64,000 bases of DNA from Maribacter flavus. Lineage in GTDB: Bacteria; Bacteroidota; Bacteroidia; Flavobacteriales; Flavobacteriaceae. Every line of letters begins with the position of its first letter. The first letter of the stretch is position 1. Shown here piece after piece: positions 46,701 through 56,174 of this stretch. The notes below the pieces were generated by a model that worked only from the letters and a program-made list of their open reading frames with translations, did not search any database and was not told where the DNA came from. The translations under genes were made by a program, and so were the position numbers. Location: assembly GCF_008386635.1 (NCBI RefSeq), contig NZ_VUOE01000003.1:1-64000 (forward strand), in the 5' to 3' direction.

Positions 46701-47494
46701 CAATGGGTTCCGAGGAATCCTTTTTGTTGCGATCTACCATCTTGGACGCGCATGGCATGGATGAATATGTGGATGTAAGTAAAATGGCATTCGGTGGCGC
46801 CAATTTTGCCATTGGTACCAGGTCAGGGGCATACATGAAGTTAAACCAGATTCATCTGGATGGGTTGAAATCGTTGAAAATCAGTGCGTCGGCTCCTATC
46901 TCACAATTATCCTGTATCGGTGGGAAAGTAGAATTGCATGTTGGCAGTCCAGATGGCACATTGATTGGGGAGTCGGAATTTTTGGAAGCCTCGGATACTC
47001 GCGGAAATATCATTGAGGCACCCATAAATTTGCCAATGGAGTTTTCTGGAAGTAAGCAGGATCTTTACATCGTGTTTACAAATGACACATCTGGGAAAGG
47101 AGGGACGATCATGGTCGTTAGCGGACTGGAATTTACCATGATCAGCACCCCTGAGCCGGCACCAATACAGGTCGTCGACAACGGCTCCGCTTCCGTTGGC
47201 AATTCTTTTTTTTCAGGTAAATGGAAATTGACTTTTAAAGGCACGCCAAATGGAGATACCGAAATGGTAGCTACAATCATGAATAAAGGTGGTGTTTTAT
47301 CGGGCAGTGTTCAAGATATTAAGGGAGAAAACGATGCAATTCCCTTGGAGGATATTAAGGAATCATCGTCAGGTATTGAATTTACATTTATCACACAAGG
47401 GTTTAATGTAAAAGTTGAACTTGAAAAAGTGGATAAAGCAAACCTAGTCGGTAAAATGATGGGCATGTTCGATGCTTTGGCCGTACGTCTGTAA
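43721..47494 (+). CDS. Multidomain lipoprotein: ThuA, PQQ-type sugar dehydrogenase, PKD, cytochrome c, carbohydrate-binding-like domains
   Basis: This 1257-residue protein is exported through a signal with lipobox Cys20 (FSC). In order it has a ThuA-like domain (about 25-245), a six-bladed beta-propeller glucose/sorbosone dehydrogenase-like domain (about 260-705, with GDNTNPHG and YTMGHRNPFRIS), a PKD domain (about 710-790), a class I cytochrome c with C878-x-x-C881-H882 and a likely Met ligand near 930, a CBM6-like module (about 965-1115), and a terminal beta domain (about 1150-1257). It probably oxidises a sugar in the periplasm or on the surface and passes electrons to the haem. It is the first gene of a six-ORF operon. 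The substrate is not known. Confidence 0.88.
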   Translation: MRKHLICLLVAVLGFTLFSCKTTPAASVLVFSKTAGYRHEAIEAGKEALKKMGLEKNIDVTFSEDSNIFNERDLKQFRAVIFLNTTGDILNEEQQNSFERFIQAGGGYVGIHAATDTEYDWPWYGKLAGAWFLDHPMDPSNVQKGRFLVTKKNHWATQGMPDTFEREDEFYSFKNISPDIEVVLEIDETSYEGGKNPDYHPMSWYQEFDGGRSFYTAMGHTDETYTEDLVLRHLWAGIDYVLGGENPKPLNYALARPEENRFTKVILADKLDEPMELAVLDENRILFIQRKGEVRLFDIANDELKTIAKLPVNLKYINNAGEESVAEDGLLGMNIDPNFSTNNWIYLYYSTPKESANYLSRFVLKGDELDLDSEKIILKIPTQREECCHTGGSIAWDSDGNLFLSTGDNTNPHGSDGYSPSDERKGRSAWDAQKSSANTNDLRGKILRIKPHEDGTYSIPDGNLFEKGMEKARPEIYTMGHRNPFRISVDSHNGFLYWGEVGPDSSEPDSLRGPAGHDEIGQARSAGNFGWPHFVGNNKAYNKYDFEKEESLEKWNANAPVNTSPNNTGLEKLPPAQDAFIWYPYGESKEFPLVGSGGRNAMAGPVFYKEDFERAERAFPEYYDGKLLVYEWMRGWIMAVTMDEDGNYKSMERFMPSYRFSNPMDMQFAANGDLYMLEYGSGWFTANDDARLVRIEYNGGNRTPKIQVAANKMGGALPFQLELNADNTTDPDSDELEFKWEISSDNGFKETFETPNPSVTLNEIGIYKAKLTVSDGHGGTASQTMEIVAGNEPPNLSMDMPKGNRSFFVPNTLLDYVIEVSDKEDGTLKDGIEPAEVSVSFDYLPEGYDKITIAQGHRSADESAQYATGKALIEGSDCRACHKQLEKSIGPSYKEVALKYKGDETAIEHLSNKIISGGGGVWGETPMAAHPQITTEEAADISRYILSLANENRTQNTLPTSGAYPTIIPSGDPGKGTYIVRASYQDKGANNMPSMGSEESFLLRSTILDAHGMDEYVDVSKMAFGGANFAIGTRSGAYMKLNQIHLDGLKSLKISASAPISQLSCIGGKVELHVGSPDGTLIGESEFLEASDTRGNIIEAPINLPMEFSGSKQDLYIVFTNDTSGKGGTIMVVSGLEFTMISTPEPAPIQVVDNGSASVGNSFFSGKWKLTFKGTPNGDTEMVATIMNKGGVLSGSVQDIKGENDAIPLEDIKESSSGIEFTFITQGFNVKVELEKVDKANLVGKMMGMFDALAVRL

Positions 47495-47527
47495 ACACAA
47501 TTTTATTTGGAACAAGTACTTTAATAG

Positions 47528-48322
47528 ATGAAAGTAAAGGATAAAGTTTTTGTGGTTACCGGGGGTGGTAGTGGTATGGGCCGGGAGCTGGTACTTCAGC
47601 TCTTAAAAAAGGATGCAAGAATAGCCGCTATCGATATCAATGTGGATTCCCTTTTGGAGACTAAATCGTTGGCGGGCGTGTTGACCGGTAATTTGAAAAT
47701 CTATGCATTGGATATAACCGATAAAAAGTTGGTAGGGGATACCCTAGAAACTATTTTAAATGAATTTGGATATGTAGATGGTATCATTAACAACGCTGGA
47801 ATCATTCAACCTTTTAAGGCATTGAACGATTTGGATTATTCGACAATAAACAAAGTTTTTGATGTCAATTTTTGGGGAACCTTGAATTTGACCAAAATCC
47901 TATTGCCACATTTATTGGAACGTCCGGAAGCCCATATTGTAAACATTTCCAGTATGGGTGGATTCTTTGCCTTTCCAGGGCAAAATATATATGGGGCATC
48001 CAAGGCAGCCGTAAAACTCTTTACGGAGGGGCTCATACAAGAATTACGGGAGACGAGGGTACAAGTGTCCGTGGTTTTTCCAGGAGCAATTCGAACAAAT
48101 ATCATGCAAAACTCAGGCCTCAAGGAAAGTGTGGGAGAAATGGAGAATAATAACACGTTGTCAGCTTCAAAGGCCGCAGCCATAATCATTGAAAATATTG
48201 AAAAGGACAAGCAACGCATTTTCGTAGGCAACGATTCCCGATTGATGGATTATATGTACCGCATTAACCCAAATTGGGCCATGCGTTTTATTGCAAAAAA
48301 AATGAAAGACATTAGAAACTAG
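47528..48322 (+). CDS. SDR family NAD(P)-dependent oxidoreductase
   Basis: The 264-residue short-chain dehydrogenase has the cofactor motif TGGGSGMG (about 12-19), the NNAG motif, and the catalytic Ser-Tyr-Lys arrangement (NISSMGG, then YGASK). Asp36-like acidic residue after the second strand (AAIDIN) favours NAD over NADP. No signal peptide is seen, so it is cytoplasmic. The operon context suggests oxidation or reduction of a sugar or its lactone, but the substrate cannot be read. It lies 33 bases after the dehydrogenase-fusion gene. Confidence 0.93.
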   Translation: MKVKDKVFVVTGGGSGMGRELVLQLLKKDARIAAIDINVDSLLETKSLAGVLTGNLKIYALDITDKKLVGDTLETILNEFGYVDGIINNAGIIQPFKALNDLDYSTINKVFDVNFWGTLNLTKILLPHLLERPEAHIVNISSMGGFFAFPGQNIYGASKAAVKLFTEGLIQELRETRVQVSVVFPGAIRTNIMQNSGLKESVGEMENNNTLSASKAAAIIIENIEKDKQRIFVGNDSRLMDYMYRINPNWAMRFIAKKMKDIRN

Positions 48323-48347
48323 AATATTTCCTTAAAGAACAAATCAA

Positions 48348-50459
48348 ATGAAAAATTTATTTAATTCAATATTGCTGACGACCCTATTTATTTTGATTGG
48401 GCAAAATAGTATGGCCCAAGATGATTTAACTATGAAAAATTGGGTGCTCGATACTAATGATTCCATTTTTACAAAACCATATATAGATATTGATAAATGG
48501 TATGATGCTTCGGGAGGCTATCGCTATATACACGGCGGATTTACTGGTACGAACACTAAGTTTTCCTTTTACTTTCCGGAAAAGAAAAATTATTCAGGTA
48601 GATTTTTTCAATATATCACTCCCTTTCCAGACAACGAGAATCTAGCACAAGGTAATCAAGGAGAATCAGATGTAATCGGGTTTTCGGTATCAAACGGAGC
48701 CTATTTGGTCGAAACCAATGGTGGTGGACCAACCGATTTTTCTAATCCCATGGCGAATGACCCGACCATTGGCGCCTATCGGGCAAATGCGGCCGCGGCA
48801 CAATTTTCAAGACTGGTTGCTCAAACTTTGTTCGGTGGATCGAGGCCTTTCGGATATTGTTTTGGTGGTAGCGGAGGGGCTTATAGAACGGTCGGAGGCT
48901 TGGAGAACACCAATGCAGTATGGGATGGTGCCGTACCTTTCGTTATGGGATCGCCAATGGCAATCCCAAATTCATTTACATTCCGTATGCATGCTATGCG
49001 CATTTTAAAAGATAAATTTCCCCAAATTGTAGATGCATTGGAACCTGGCGGAAGTGGTGATCCTTATGCCGGGCTAAATGAAGAAGAAAAAGCGGCTTTG
49101 GAAGAAGCTACAAAAATGGGATTCCCACCAAAAGCTTGGTTTGCTTATAAGGAAATGGGGATACATGGGTTTTTGGTCCTTTATAATGGAGTTGTCATGG
49201 CTGACCAAGCATATTTTAATGAAGATTTCTGGAGTAAAGAAGGTTATTTAGGGGCCCATCCCACACAATCTCTTTTGGATGCAAGAATTCAAGAAAAAAC
49301 AAAAATTAAAAGGATAATTGAAATTGATGAAGCGGTCGCCATAGGCCTGTCGGAACCATTATCCGAAGAAGATCGGGGAAGTGCAGATAAAGCGTGGAAA
49401 AATACGGGAGAAGTTAAAGGAGGCAAACCTGTCGGATATTTTCTGGAAAACACCATGCCTAAAGTAGGTTTTATGGGGGGCGATTTACTGATATTAAGTG
49501 GGGAAGCGGAAGGACAAAGACTACAAATAGATAAATTGGATGCTGATAAGGTAAGTTTAGCACCCACAAATCCCTTGAACATTCTTGCAAAGTTGAAACC
49601 TGGCGATGAGGTTCAAGTTGATAATTCTAACTTTTTGGCAGTACAGACGTATCACAGACATCAAATTCCTGGACCGGAATACGTTGTTTATGAGCAGTTT
49701 AAGGATAGCTTGGGAAATCCATTATACCCTCAAAGGCCCATGTTACTGGGGCCATTGTTTACTATGGGAGCAGCTGGATCTGTTCCCACCGGAAAGTATA
49801 ATGGAAAAGTGATTCTTTTGGGTTCTTTATGGGATAGTGAGGCCCATCCTTGGCAGCAAGCATGGTACCACGATAGGGTAAAGGAGCACTTAGGTGATAA
49901 GACCAATGATAATTTTAGAATTTGGTTTACGGATCATGCTAACCATGCTGATGCTTCCAATTCGGGACATGAGTTACATATTGTAAGTTATTTGGGAGTG
50001 GTTCAACAGGCTCTTTTAGACTTGAGCGATTGGGTTGAAAAGGGTATTGCACCGGCTCAATCCACACACTATGAGATAATAGATGGTCAAGTGGTTGTTT
50101 CTGATAATGCCGATGTCCGCTTAGGAATTCAACCTTTGGTCATAGCGAAGGCTAACGGTGGAGAGAGGGCTAATGTCAAGGTCGGTGAAAAGGTACACTT
50201 TAGCACTGAGATTACGCTACCAAAAGATACAGGATACATTGTTTCAGTTGCTTGGGATTTTGATGGTTCGGGAAATTTTGAAAATGAAATTAGGATACCT
50301 CCAGGCAAATCTGAACTTACCTTGGAAACAAGTCATGCCTTTAACGAGAAAGGTACTCATTTTCCTACGGTCAGAATAGCATCCCAAAGAGATGGAAACA
50401 AGGACATCCCATTCACCCTCATAAGAAATTTGGATAGAGTAAGGGTAATAGTAAAATAA
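48348..50459 (+). CDS. Secreted alpha/beta hydrolase with C-terminal PKD-like domain
   Basis: The 703-residue protein has a signal peptide ending near SMAQ (about residue 23). The hydrolase part contains the nucleophile elbow G-G-S-G-G with Ser175 (GYCFGGSGGAY), reminiscent of tannase-type and related serine hydrolases. The acid and histidine lie further on, and FTDHANHADAS near 525-535 may supply the histidine. The C-terminus (about 600-703) is a PKD-like beta domain (VAWDFDGSGNFE). It probably removes an ester or acyl group from a sugar or aromatic substrate; that is inference. It lies 25 bases after the SDR gene. Confidence 0.72.
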   Translation: MKNLFNSILLTTLFILIGQNSMAQDDLTMKNWVLDTNDSIFTKPYIDIDKWYDASGGYRYIHGGFTGTNTKFSFYFPEKKNYSGRFFQYITPFPDNENLAQGNQGESDVIGFSVSNGAYLVETNGGGPTDFSNPMANDPTIGAYRANAAAAQFSRLVAQTLFGGSRPFGYCFGGSGGAYRTVGGLENTNAVWDGAVPFVMGSPMAIPNSFTFRMHAMRILKDKFPQIVDALEPGGSGDPYAGLNEEEKAALEEATKMGFPPKAWFAYKEMGIHGFLVLYNGVVMADQAYFNEDFWSKEGYLGAHPTQSLLDARIQEKTKIKRIIEIDEAVAIGLSEPLSEEDRGSADKAWKNTGEVKGGKPVGYFLENTMPKVGFMGGDLLILSGEAEGQRLQIDKLDADKVSLAPTNPLNILAKLKPGDEVQVDNSNFLAVQTYHRHQIPGPEYVVYEQFKDSLGNPLYPQRPMLLGPLFTMGAAGSVPTGKYNGKVILLGSLWDSEAHPWQQAWYHDRVKEHLGDKTNDNFRIWFTDHANHADASNSGHELHIVSYLGVVQQALLDLSDWVEKGIAPAQSTHYEIIDGQVVVSDNADVRLGIQPLVIAKANGGERANVKVGEKVHFSTEITLPKDTGYIVSVAWDFDGSGNFENEIRIPPGKSELTLETSHAFNEKGTHFPTVRIASQRDGNKDIPFTLIRNLDRVRVIVK

Positions 50460-50492
50460 TAATTCGGATATATATTAAAATCAAGTAATCAA

Positions 50493-52624
50493 GTGGGGAC
50501 TATAATTAAAAAAGAGCTTAATAGAATGTTTTTTTTGTCAATGTTCATTCTTTTAATGGTTTCAGGTAACGTTGTGGCGCAACAAGTTGAATTAGAGGTG
50601 ATGCCTTATCCAAAGAACGTTTTAATGGGCAAAGGTGGATTTAGAATCAATTCGAAGTTAGTAGTTTCGGTTGCATGTGATGGTACCGATGGGATTGCCC
50701 TTAGTGCAGCAAATCGATTTATGGAAGGACTCCGGAAATGACACAAATCTATTTTGGTCAAGAAAGAATTGAGCAGGCTGGTGTTCAGGAAAACACCAAT
50801 CTTATCGTAGAAATTACAACTAGTTCCCAACCAAATATTGGAGTTGATGAATCCTATGTATTAAAGGTAACTGAGAATAAAATCAACCTAAAGGCCAATA
50901 CAACCATGGGTGCCTTAAAAGGTTTTCAAACCTTGAACCAAATAGTAAAGGTGGATAGTAATGGTTATTTTATACCAGTTTTGGAAATCAATGATGCCCC
51001 AAGATTTAAATGGCGTGGAATGATGGTCGATGTGGCCAGGCATTTTCTCCCCATCGAACTATTGAGAAAAAATATTGATGCCATGGCCATGGTCAAGCTA
51101 AACGTACTTCACTTACACCTTTCAGATGATGAGGGGTTCAGGGTGGAGTCAAAGCTTTTTCCCAAACTGCACGAAAATGGTTCCTACGGTAATTATTATA
51201 CGCAGTCCCAGCTTAAAGAATTGGTTAAATATGCTTCCGATCGAGGGATTTTAATAGTGCCCGAATTTGACCTTCCAGGGCATACTAGGAGTTGGTTTGC
51301 CGCATATCCTGAATTGGCAAGTGCGCCCGGTCCATACAAACCTGGGCCCCGGTTTATTTTTGATGAAAACGCCTCGCGACAGGAACTTGGAGAGGCCGTT
51401 AAGTCCGCTCCAACTCCCACCATTGATCCCTCGCGCGAAGAAGTGTATACATTCTTAGATCAACTTTTTGGTGAGATGGTTACCATTTTCACTGCACCCT
51501 ATTTCCATATAGGTGCAGATGAAAACAATGGTGCTGCATGGAGAAACAACCCGGATATTGTAAGATTCATGAAAAGAAACAAACTTGCCGATACCCATGA
51601 ACTGCATAGTTATTTTGTAAATAGGTTGTATGAAATTGTTAAGAAACATGGCCGCACTATGATTGCATGGCAGGAAGCTTTTTCCAAGTCATTGCCAAAA
51701 GACGTTATGGTGCAGGCATGGATACCGGAAGGAGCACCCATGGAAGCAGTTCCACCAAAAGAAATTGCAGAAAGTGGTAATTCGGTCCTAATCTCAACGG
51801 GTTTTTATTTAGATCTTTTCTTACCATCTCATGTGCACTATTCAAATCCTGAGTATTTATCGGATGTACATGATAACGTGTTAGGTGGTGAGGCAGCCTT
51901 ATGGTCGGAATTGGTTGACGTCAATAGTTTTGAAAATAGGGCATGGCCTAGGGCAGCTGCAATTGCCGAACGCCTTTGGTCCCCCGTTTCGATTACGGAT
52001 ATTAATAACATGTACAATAGACTGTATGCTTTGAGCGATGACCTCGAAGCGAATGGCATGGACCATCGTCTAAATACCAGAAGATGGTTGGGTCAACTTG
52101 CCAATGGAACCGATATTTCAGCCCCGGCAGTAGTATTGGAAACCCTTGCTCCGTTTCAGGGATATAGAAGACTGGCCACGATCATGATGATGCCGGCATC
52201 CCTGAAATATGAAACGGTACCATTGGTCAATTTAGCGGACATTGTATCTGTTGATTCCGAAATGGAATGGAAGCTTAGGACACAAATTCAAAAGTTTTTG
52301 GATGGTGATATCAATGTTAAATTCATGCTAGAGGAGCAATTCAACGAATGGAAGGATGCCGCATTGAAGACCAAGGAACAAATTAAGGGAGCTCCTAACC
52401 TAAAAATGCTCGAGACCTACGCGGATAGATTGATAAGAGCTTCTGAAATAGGACTTCTGGCAATATCCGCATCCATGGATGACTCAGAAAAAAAATCCTC
52501 CTTGGAAGAATTGGGAACAATGAAAGTAAGAACCGATGCCGTGGAAATTAGAATTTTAGATGAAATAGAGGCCTTATTGTCCGGAGAATTAAAGGAATTG
52601 ACAACGGTGAATAAAATGTATTGA
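50493..52624 (+). pseudogene. GH20 beta-N-acetylhexosaminidase, split by a -1 frameshift at about 50738
   Basis: The N-terminal ORF (50493-50741, 82 residues) holds the signal peptide (VVAQQ) and the first half of the GH20 N-terminal domain, ending FMEGLRK and a TGA. The second ORF (50738-52624, 628 residues) continues that domain in the -1 frame (MTQIYFGQE) and holds the whole catalytic barrel, with the D261-E262 pair in HIGADENN (second ORF numbering). Restoring one A in the AAA at the junction joins the two frames. The enzyme would release terminal GlcNAc or GalNAc. The catalytic part alone lacks a signal peptide and would stay in the cytoplasm. A sequencing or assembly error or programmed slippage is possible. 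Confidence 0.85.
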
Positions 52625-52698
52625 CATTCCCTGAAATTTTTAATGAATAAGCACCGAAAAAAATGGTAACAGTTAAAACAAGTTAGAAAAGGCTTAAA

Positions 52699-55221
52699 AT
52701 GAGAATATACAAGTTTTTGGGATTATTGAGCCTTATGGTTTTTATGATTTCCTGCGGTGAGAAAAAGGAATTTGACAGCAATGGACGAAATCTCCTCTTT
52801 AATGATGGATGGCGATTCCTTAGGGATAGCGTACCCTTGGGCGAACAAGTCGATTTCGATGATTCACTATGGATGGCAATAGATTTGCCTCATGATTTTA
52901 GTATTATGGATTTGCCCGGTGGAGATACCGAAAATCAAATCGGACCTTTTTCGAGGAATGCCGTAGGTGGGGGAAATGGTAATGCCCATACGATAGGTGG
53001 AACGGGATGGTATCGAAAAAGTTTTACGGTAGATGAAAGCGATCGTACGAAAACCTTTATAATAAAATTCGATGGGGTTTATATGGAATCCGAGGTTTGG
53101 GTAAATGGGAAGCAAGTGGGAAAGCATGTAAATGGCTATACACCCTTTTGGTATGATATCACAGCATTCCTAAACCCTGTCGGTGCGCCTAATATTATCG
53201 CAGTAAAAACAGATAACCCTGGTGAAAACACCAGATGGTATAGTGGTTCGGGAATTTACCGAAATGTCCATCTAATCGTCACAGAACCCGTACACGTCGC
53301 GGTATGGGGTACTCGGATTACTACTCCGGAAATTACAACGGACAAGGCTTCAGTCAAGGTGGAAACGGCGATTGAAAACGAAATGGAAAACGATTCGGAA
53401 GTCGAGGTAACAGTGGTTATTAAGAATAGCGATGGTTCGGTTGCAAATAGTGTTACTCAAACAATTTCCATATCGGCCAACTCTGCTAAAACAGTTATGG
53501 ACACTATCGAGATTCAAAATCCTTCATTATGGGATTTGGAAACGCCGTACCTATATACGGCCGAGGTAACACTTGAAGTTGATGGTGAGATATCAGATGT
53601 TTATACCCAAACCTTTGGAATTCGCTCCATAGAATTTACAGCCGAAAAAGGATTTTTATTAAATGGAAAACCTGTATTGTTAAAAGGAGGGAATATGCAC
53701 CATGATAATGGCTACTTGGGTGCCGCTGCCATAGAAGCTGCCGAAAGAAGAAAAGTGGAATTGATGAAATCCAATGGCTACAATGCCATTAGATTGGCAC
53801 ATAACCCATTCTCCGAGAGTTTTTTGAACGCCTGTGATGAACTTGGTATGCTGGTAATCAATGAATTTACCGATATGTGGGAAGATTATAAGAACAAACA
53901 GGACTACCACCTTCACTTTACCGAACATTGGGAGCAAGATATGACCGATTTTATAATGCGTGACCGCAACCATCCCAGTGTAATTATGTGGAGTATCGGT
54001 AATGAAATCCCTAAAAAAAATGTTGAGGATGGTGTTCGAATCGCAAAAGAATTAGTAGCGAAGGTAAACGAATTGGACAACTCGCGCCCAACTACGGAGG
54101 CCATACCAAATTTTTTGATCCATGGTGGTTGGAAAAATTCGAAAGAGTACTTTGATGTTATTGACATAGCAGGTTATAACTACATGGAACCAGCGTATAC
54201 CTCTGACCATGAACTATACCCAAAGAGAATTATTTATGCATCTGAATCTTTTCCAAAGGATGCCTATGACTATTGGAAAGCCGTTGAAAATCATCCCTAT
54301 GTAATTGGTGATTTTGTATGGACCGCTATGGACTATTTTGGGGAAGTTGAACTGGCAAATGCAACATATAAAAGACCGGATGAAATAGATAAAAGATCAT
54401 TTCAATCGATGGATGGAATTCCTGAAGGCACCAACCCAAACCTTGTGTACGATATGATGGCAATGATGTCCCCGTCTAAATGGCCAGCGTACATTTCCTG
54501 GTGCGGGGATCTGGATATTATGGGTGATAAAAAACCTCAAGGTCAGTATCGTGACGTTCTTTGGGACAGGAGTCCGCTTGAAGTTTTGGTCCATGAACCG
54601 ATTCCGGATGGTATGGTTGAAGATTTAAGTCCATGGGGATGGCCAAATGAAATATCTTCATGGAATTGGAAGGGATATGAAACTAAAGCTTTACAGGTAC
54701 GTGTATTTACCAAAGCGGAAAAAGTGAGGTTGGAATTGAATGGAAAAATAATTGCTGAAAAAACGATCTCCGAAGGTGATGAATACATTGCCGAATTCAA
54801 GGTACCCTATGAGCCAGGAGAATTGAGGGTTATTGCTTTGAACAATGGCAACGAAGTAACCAGCAAGATTTTGACTACCACAAGTTCGGCGACATCCATT
54901 CGATTGACTTCGGAAAGAAAATCGGTAAAGGCAGGTTCACAAGACTTGGCATTTGTAAAAATTGAAGTCGTTGATAATCAAAATCAGAGGATTTTACAGG
55001 AGGATTTTGAAATAACTATTCAAATTGACGGTGTTGGAGAATTGATCGGATCTGGTAATGGGAACCCTAGAGATCTGGCTAGTGTTAACAATACTACTCT
55101 TCGAACATTTCACGGTAAGGCACAAGCCATTATTAGACCTGGCAAGTCCAAAGGTGAAATAACTATGAAAGTTTCTTCGAAGGATCTCAAATCTGCTGTG
55201 GAAAAAATCCTAGTAGAATAA
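52699..55221 (+). CDS. Glycoside hydrolase family 2 protein (beta-galactosidase-like), lipoprotein
   Basis: The 840-residue protein has a lipobox (MISC, Cys19-20) and the order typical of GH2: sugar-binding domain (about 30-200), immunoglobulin-like domain (210-310) and TIM barrel (about 315-620). The acid/base residue is Glu436 in WSIGNEIP and the nucleophile is Glu516 in YASESF. C-terminal Ig/DUF4982-like domains follow (about 640-840, with GYETKALQVRVF). It should cleave beta-linked galactosides or related sugars on the cell surface. It lies 74 bases after the hexosaminidase and is the last gene of the cargo operon. Confidence 0.92.
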   Translation: MRIYKFLGLLSLMVFMISCGEKKEFDSNGRNLLFNDGWRFLRDSVPLGEQVDFDDSLWMAIDLPHDFSIMDLPGGDTENQIGPFSRNAVGGGNGNAHTIGGTGWYRKSFTVDESDRTKTFIIKFDGVYMESEVWVNGKQVGKHVNGYTPFWYDITAFLNPVGAPNIIAVKTDNPGENTRWYSGSGIYRNVHLIVTEPVHVAVWGTRITTPEITTDKASVKVETAIENEMENDSEVEVTVVIKNSDGSVANSVTQTISISANSAKTVMDTIEIQNPSLWDLETPYLYTAEVTLEVDGEISDVYTQTFGIRSIEFTAEKGFLLNGKPVLLKGGNMHHDNGYLGAAAIEAAERRKVELMKSNGYNAIRLAHNPFSESFLNACDELGMLVINEFTDMWEDYKNKQDYHLHFTEHWEQDMTDFIMRDRNHPSVIMWSIGNEIPKKNVEDGVRIAKELVAKVNELDNSRPTTEAIPNFLIHGGWKNSKEYFDVIDIAGYNYMEPAYTSDHELYPKRIIYASESFPKDAYDYWKAVENHPYVIGDFVWTAMDYFGEVELANATYKRPDEIDKRSFQSMDGIPEGTNPNLVYDMMAMMSPSKWPAYISWCGDLDIMGDKKPQGQYRDVLWDRSPLEVLVHEPIPDGMVEDLSPWGWPNEISSWNWKGYETKALQVRVFTKAEKVRLELNGKIIAEKTISEGDEYIAEFKVPYEPGELRVIALNNGNEVTSKILTTTSSATSIRLTSERKSVKAGSQDLAFVKIEVVDNQNQRILQEDFEITIQIDGVGELIGSGNGNPRDLASVNNTTLRTFHGKAQAIIRPGKSKGEITMKVSSKDLKSAVEKILVE

Positions 55222-56174
55222 TCTCTAGTGTGCGTACAAAATTTTTCTATTGAAAGATAATATTGTAGTTGAGTTGTTGTTTCCAGGGAATCCAAAATGA
55301 TGTTGTATTGTAGACATCTAGTGGCTTTCCCTGGTAACAGTTATTTGAATTGATAAACTTCTTTTCAACCTTTGTTGAAGTATCCTATGAATCCAAATAT
55401 TTCTTTGTTGTTTTTAATAGTTCCTAGATTTCAATGGGCTTAGAATTTGGAAAATAGGATAATCAGGGAAGATTATAACACTCCCTTCAATATCGTTTAT
55501 GCTATTCCTTTAAGTAATATATTCAGAAATCCCATTTTGTAAGGGCCATACGCCGACCCAAATGTTTGATGGATCGGGGAAGACCATTATTTAGTAACCA
55601 ATTCATTGAAGTGCTTTCTGAGCAAAAATATTCTTCATAACTATAAGGCCTATGGCAACAAAACTTTTGCTACCTCAGATTAAACTCTGGAATGATGAGT
55701 ATGCTGTAACAAGCCTTTACGATAAAGGATTTACCTCACCAACATTGGTCATTCACTTTTGAAAAGGGCTTATTGAAATGAACGTTTCTTGTTTTTATCA
55801 GTTGAGATTTCCGTTATTCAACAAGACAAGACATGTGGAGGGTGCATTCAATCCCTCTTACGCTGTCTTTTAAGAATTAAAATCCATATGGTTGTAACAG
55901 GTTAATAGTGGTGAACTTTAAAAATTAGATTTTAGATTTATCCATATAACACATTTTATTTTTCCCTAACGAGATGATCTAAGTTTGGAAATTAAATTCA
56001 GTATGCTCGTGTTTTTCTTTCCCTCACCACATGTTCATCAAGATAGTTTTTACTTTCCTATTTCTGAAAATTAAGCCGTCTCAAATATCAAATTAGTCTT
56101 ATATGGCTCTATATGAATTTATATGGTTTTATGATATAAAATATTGATAATCAAATTATTAAAAATAATTTTCC
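55222..56174. other. 953-base non-coding interval between the cargo operon and the mobilisation module
   Basis: No intact gene is supported. A 12-base inverted repeat with one mismatch lies at 55279-55338 (see repeat), and the reading between about 55430 and 55850 contains several short stretches broken by stops that could be decayed coding sequence, without a family I can name. The last 75 bases hold phased TATATG repeats and lead into the candidate oriT. Confidence 0.6.
55279..55338. repeat. Inverted repeat GTTTCCAGGGAA / TTCCCTGGTAAC
   Basis: Twelve-base arms at 55279-55290 and 55327-55338 pair with one mismatch across a 36-base loop, about 60 bases after the GH2 stop. The loop is long for a terminator and there is no T-run. 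It could be the folded 3' end of the operon mRNA or a remnant of a small mobile element. Confidence 0.4.

Noticed and set aside
55640-55765. Short frame starting MATKLLLPQIK in the non-coding interval
   Set aside because: About 36 codons without homology I can name and no start signals; possibly part of a decayed gene.
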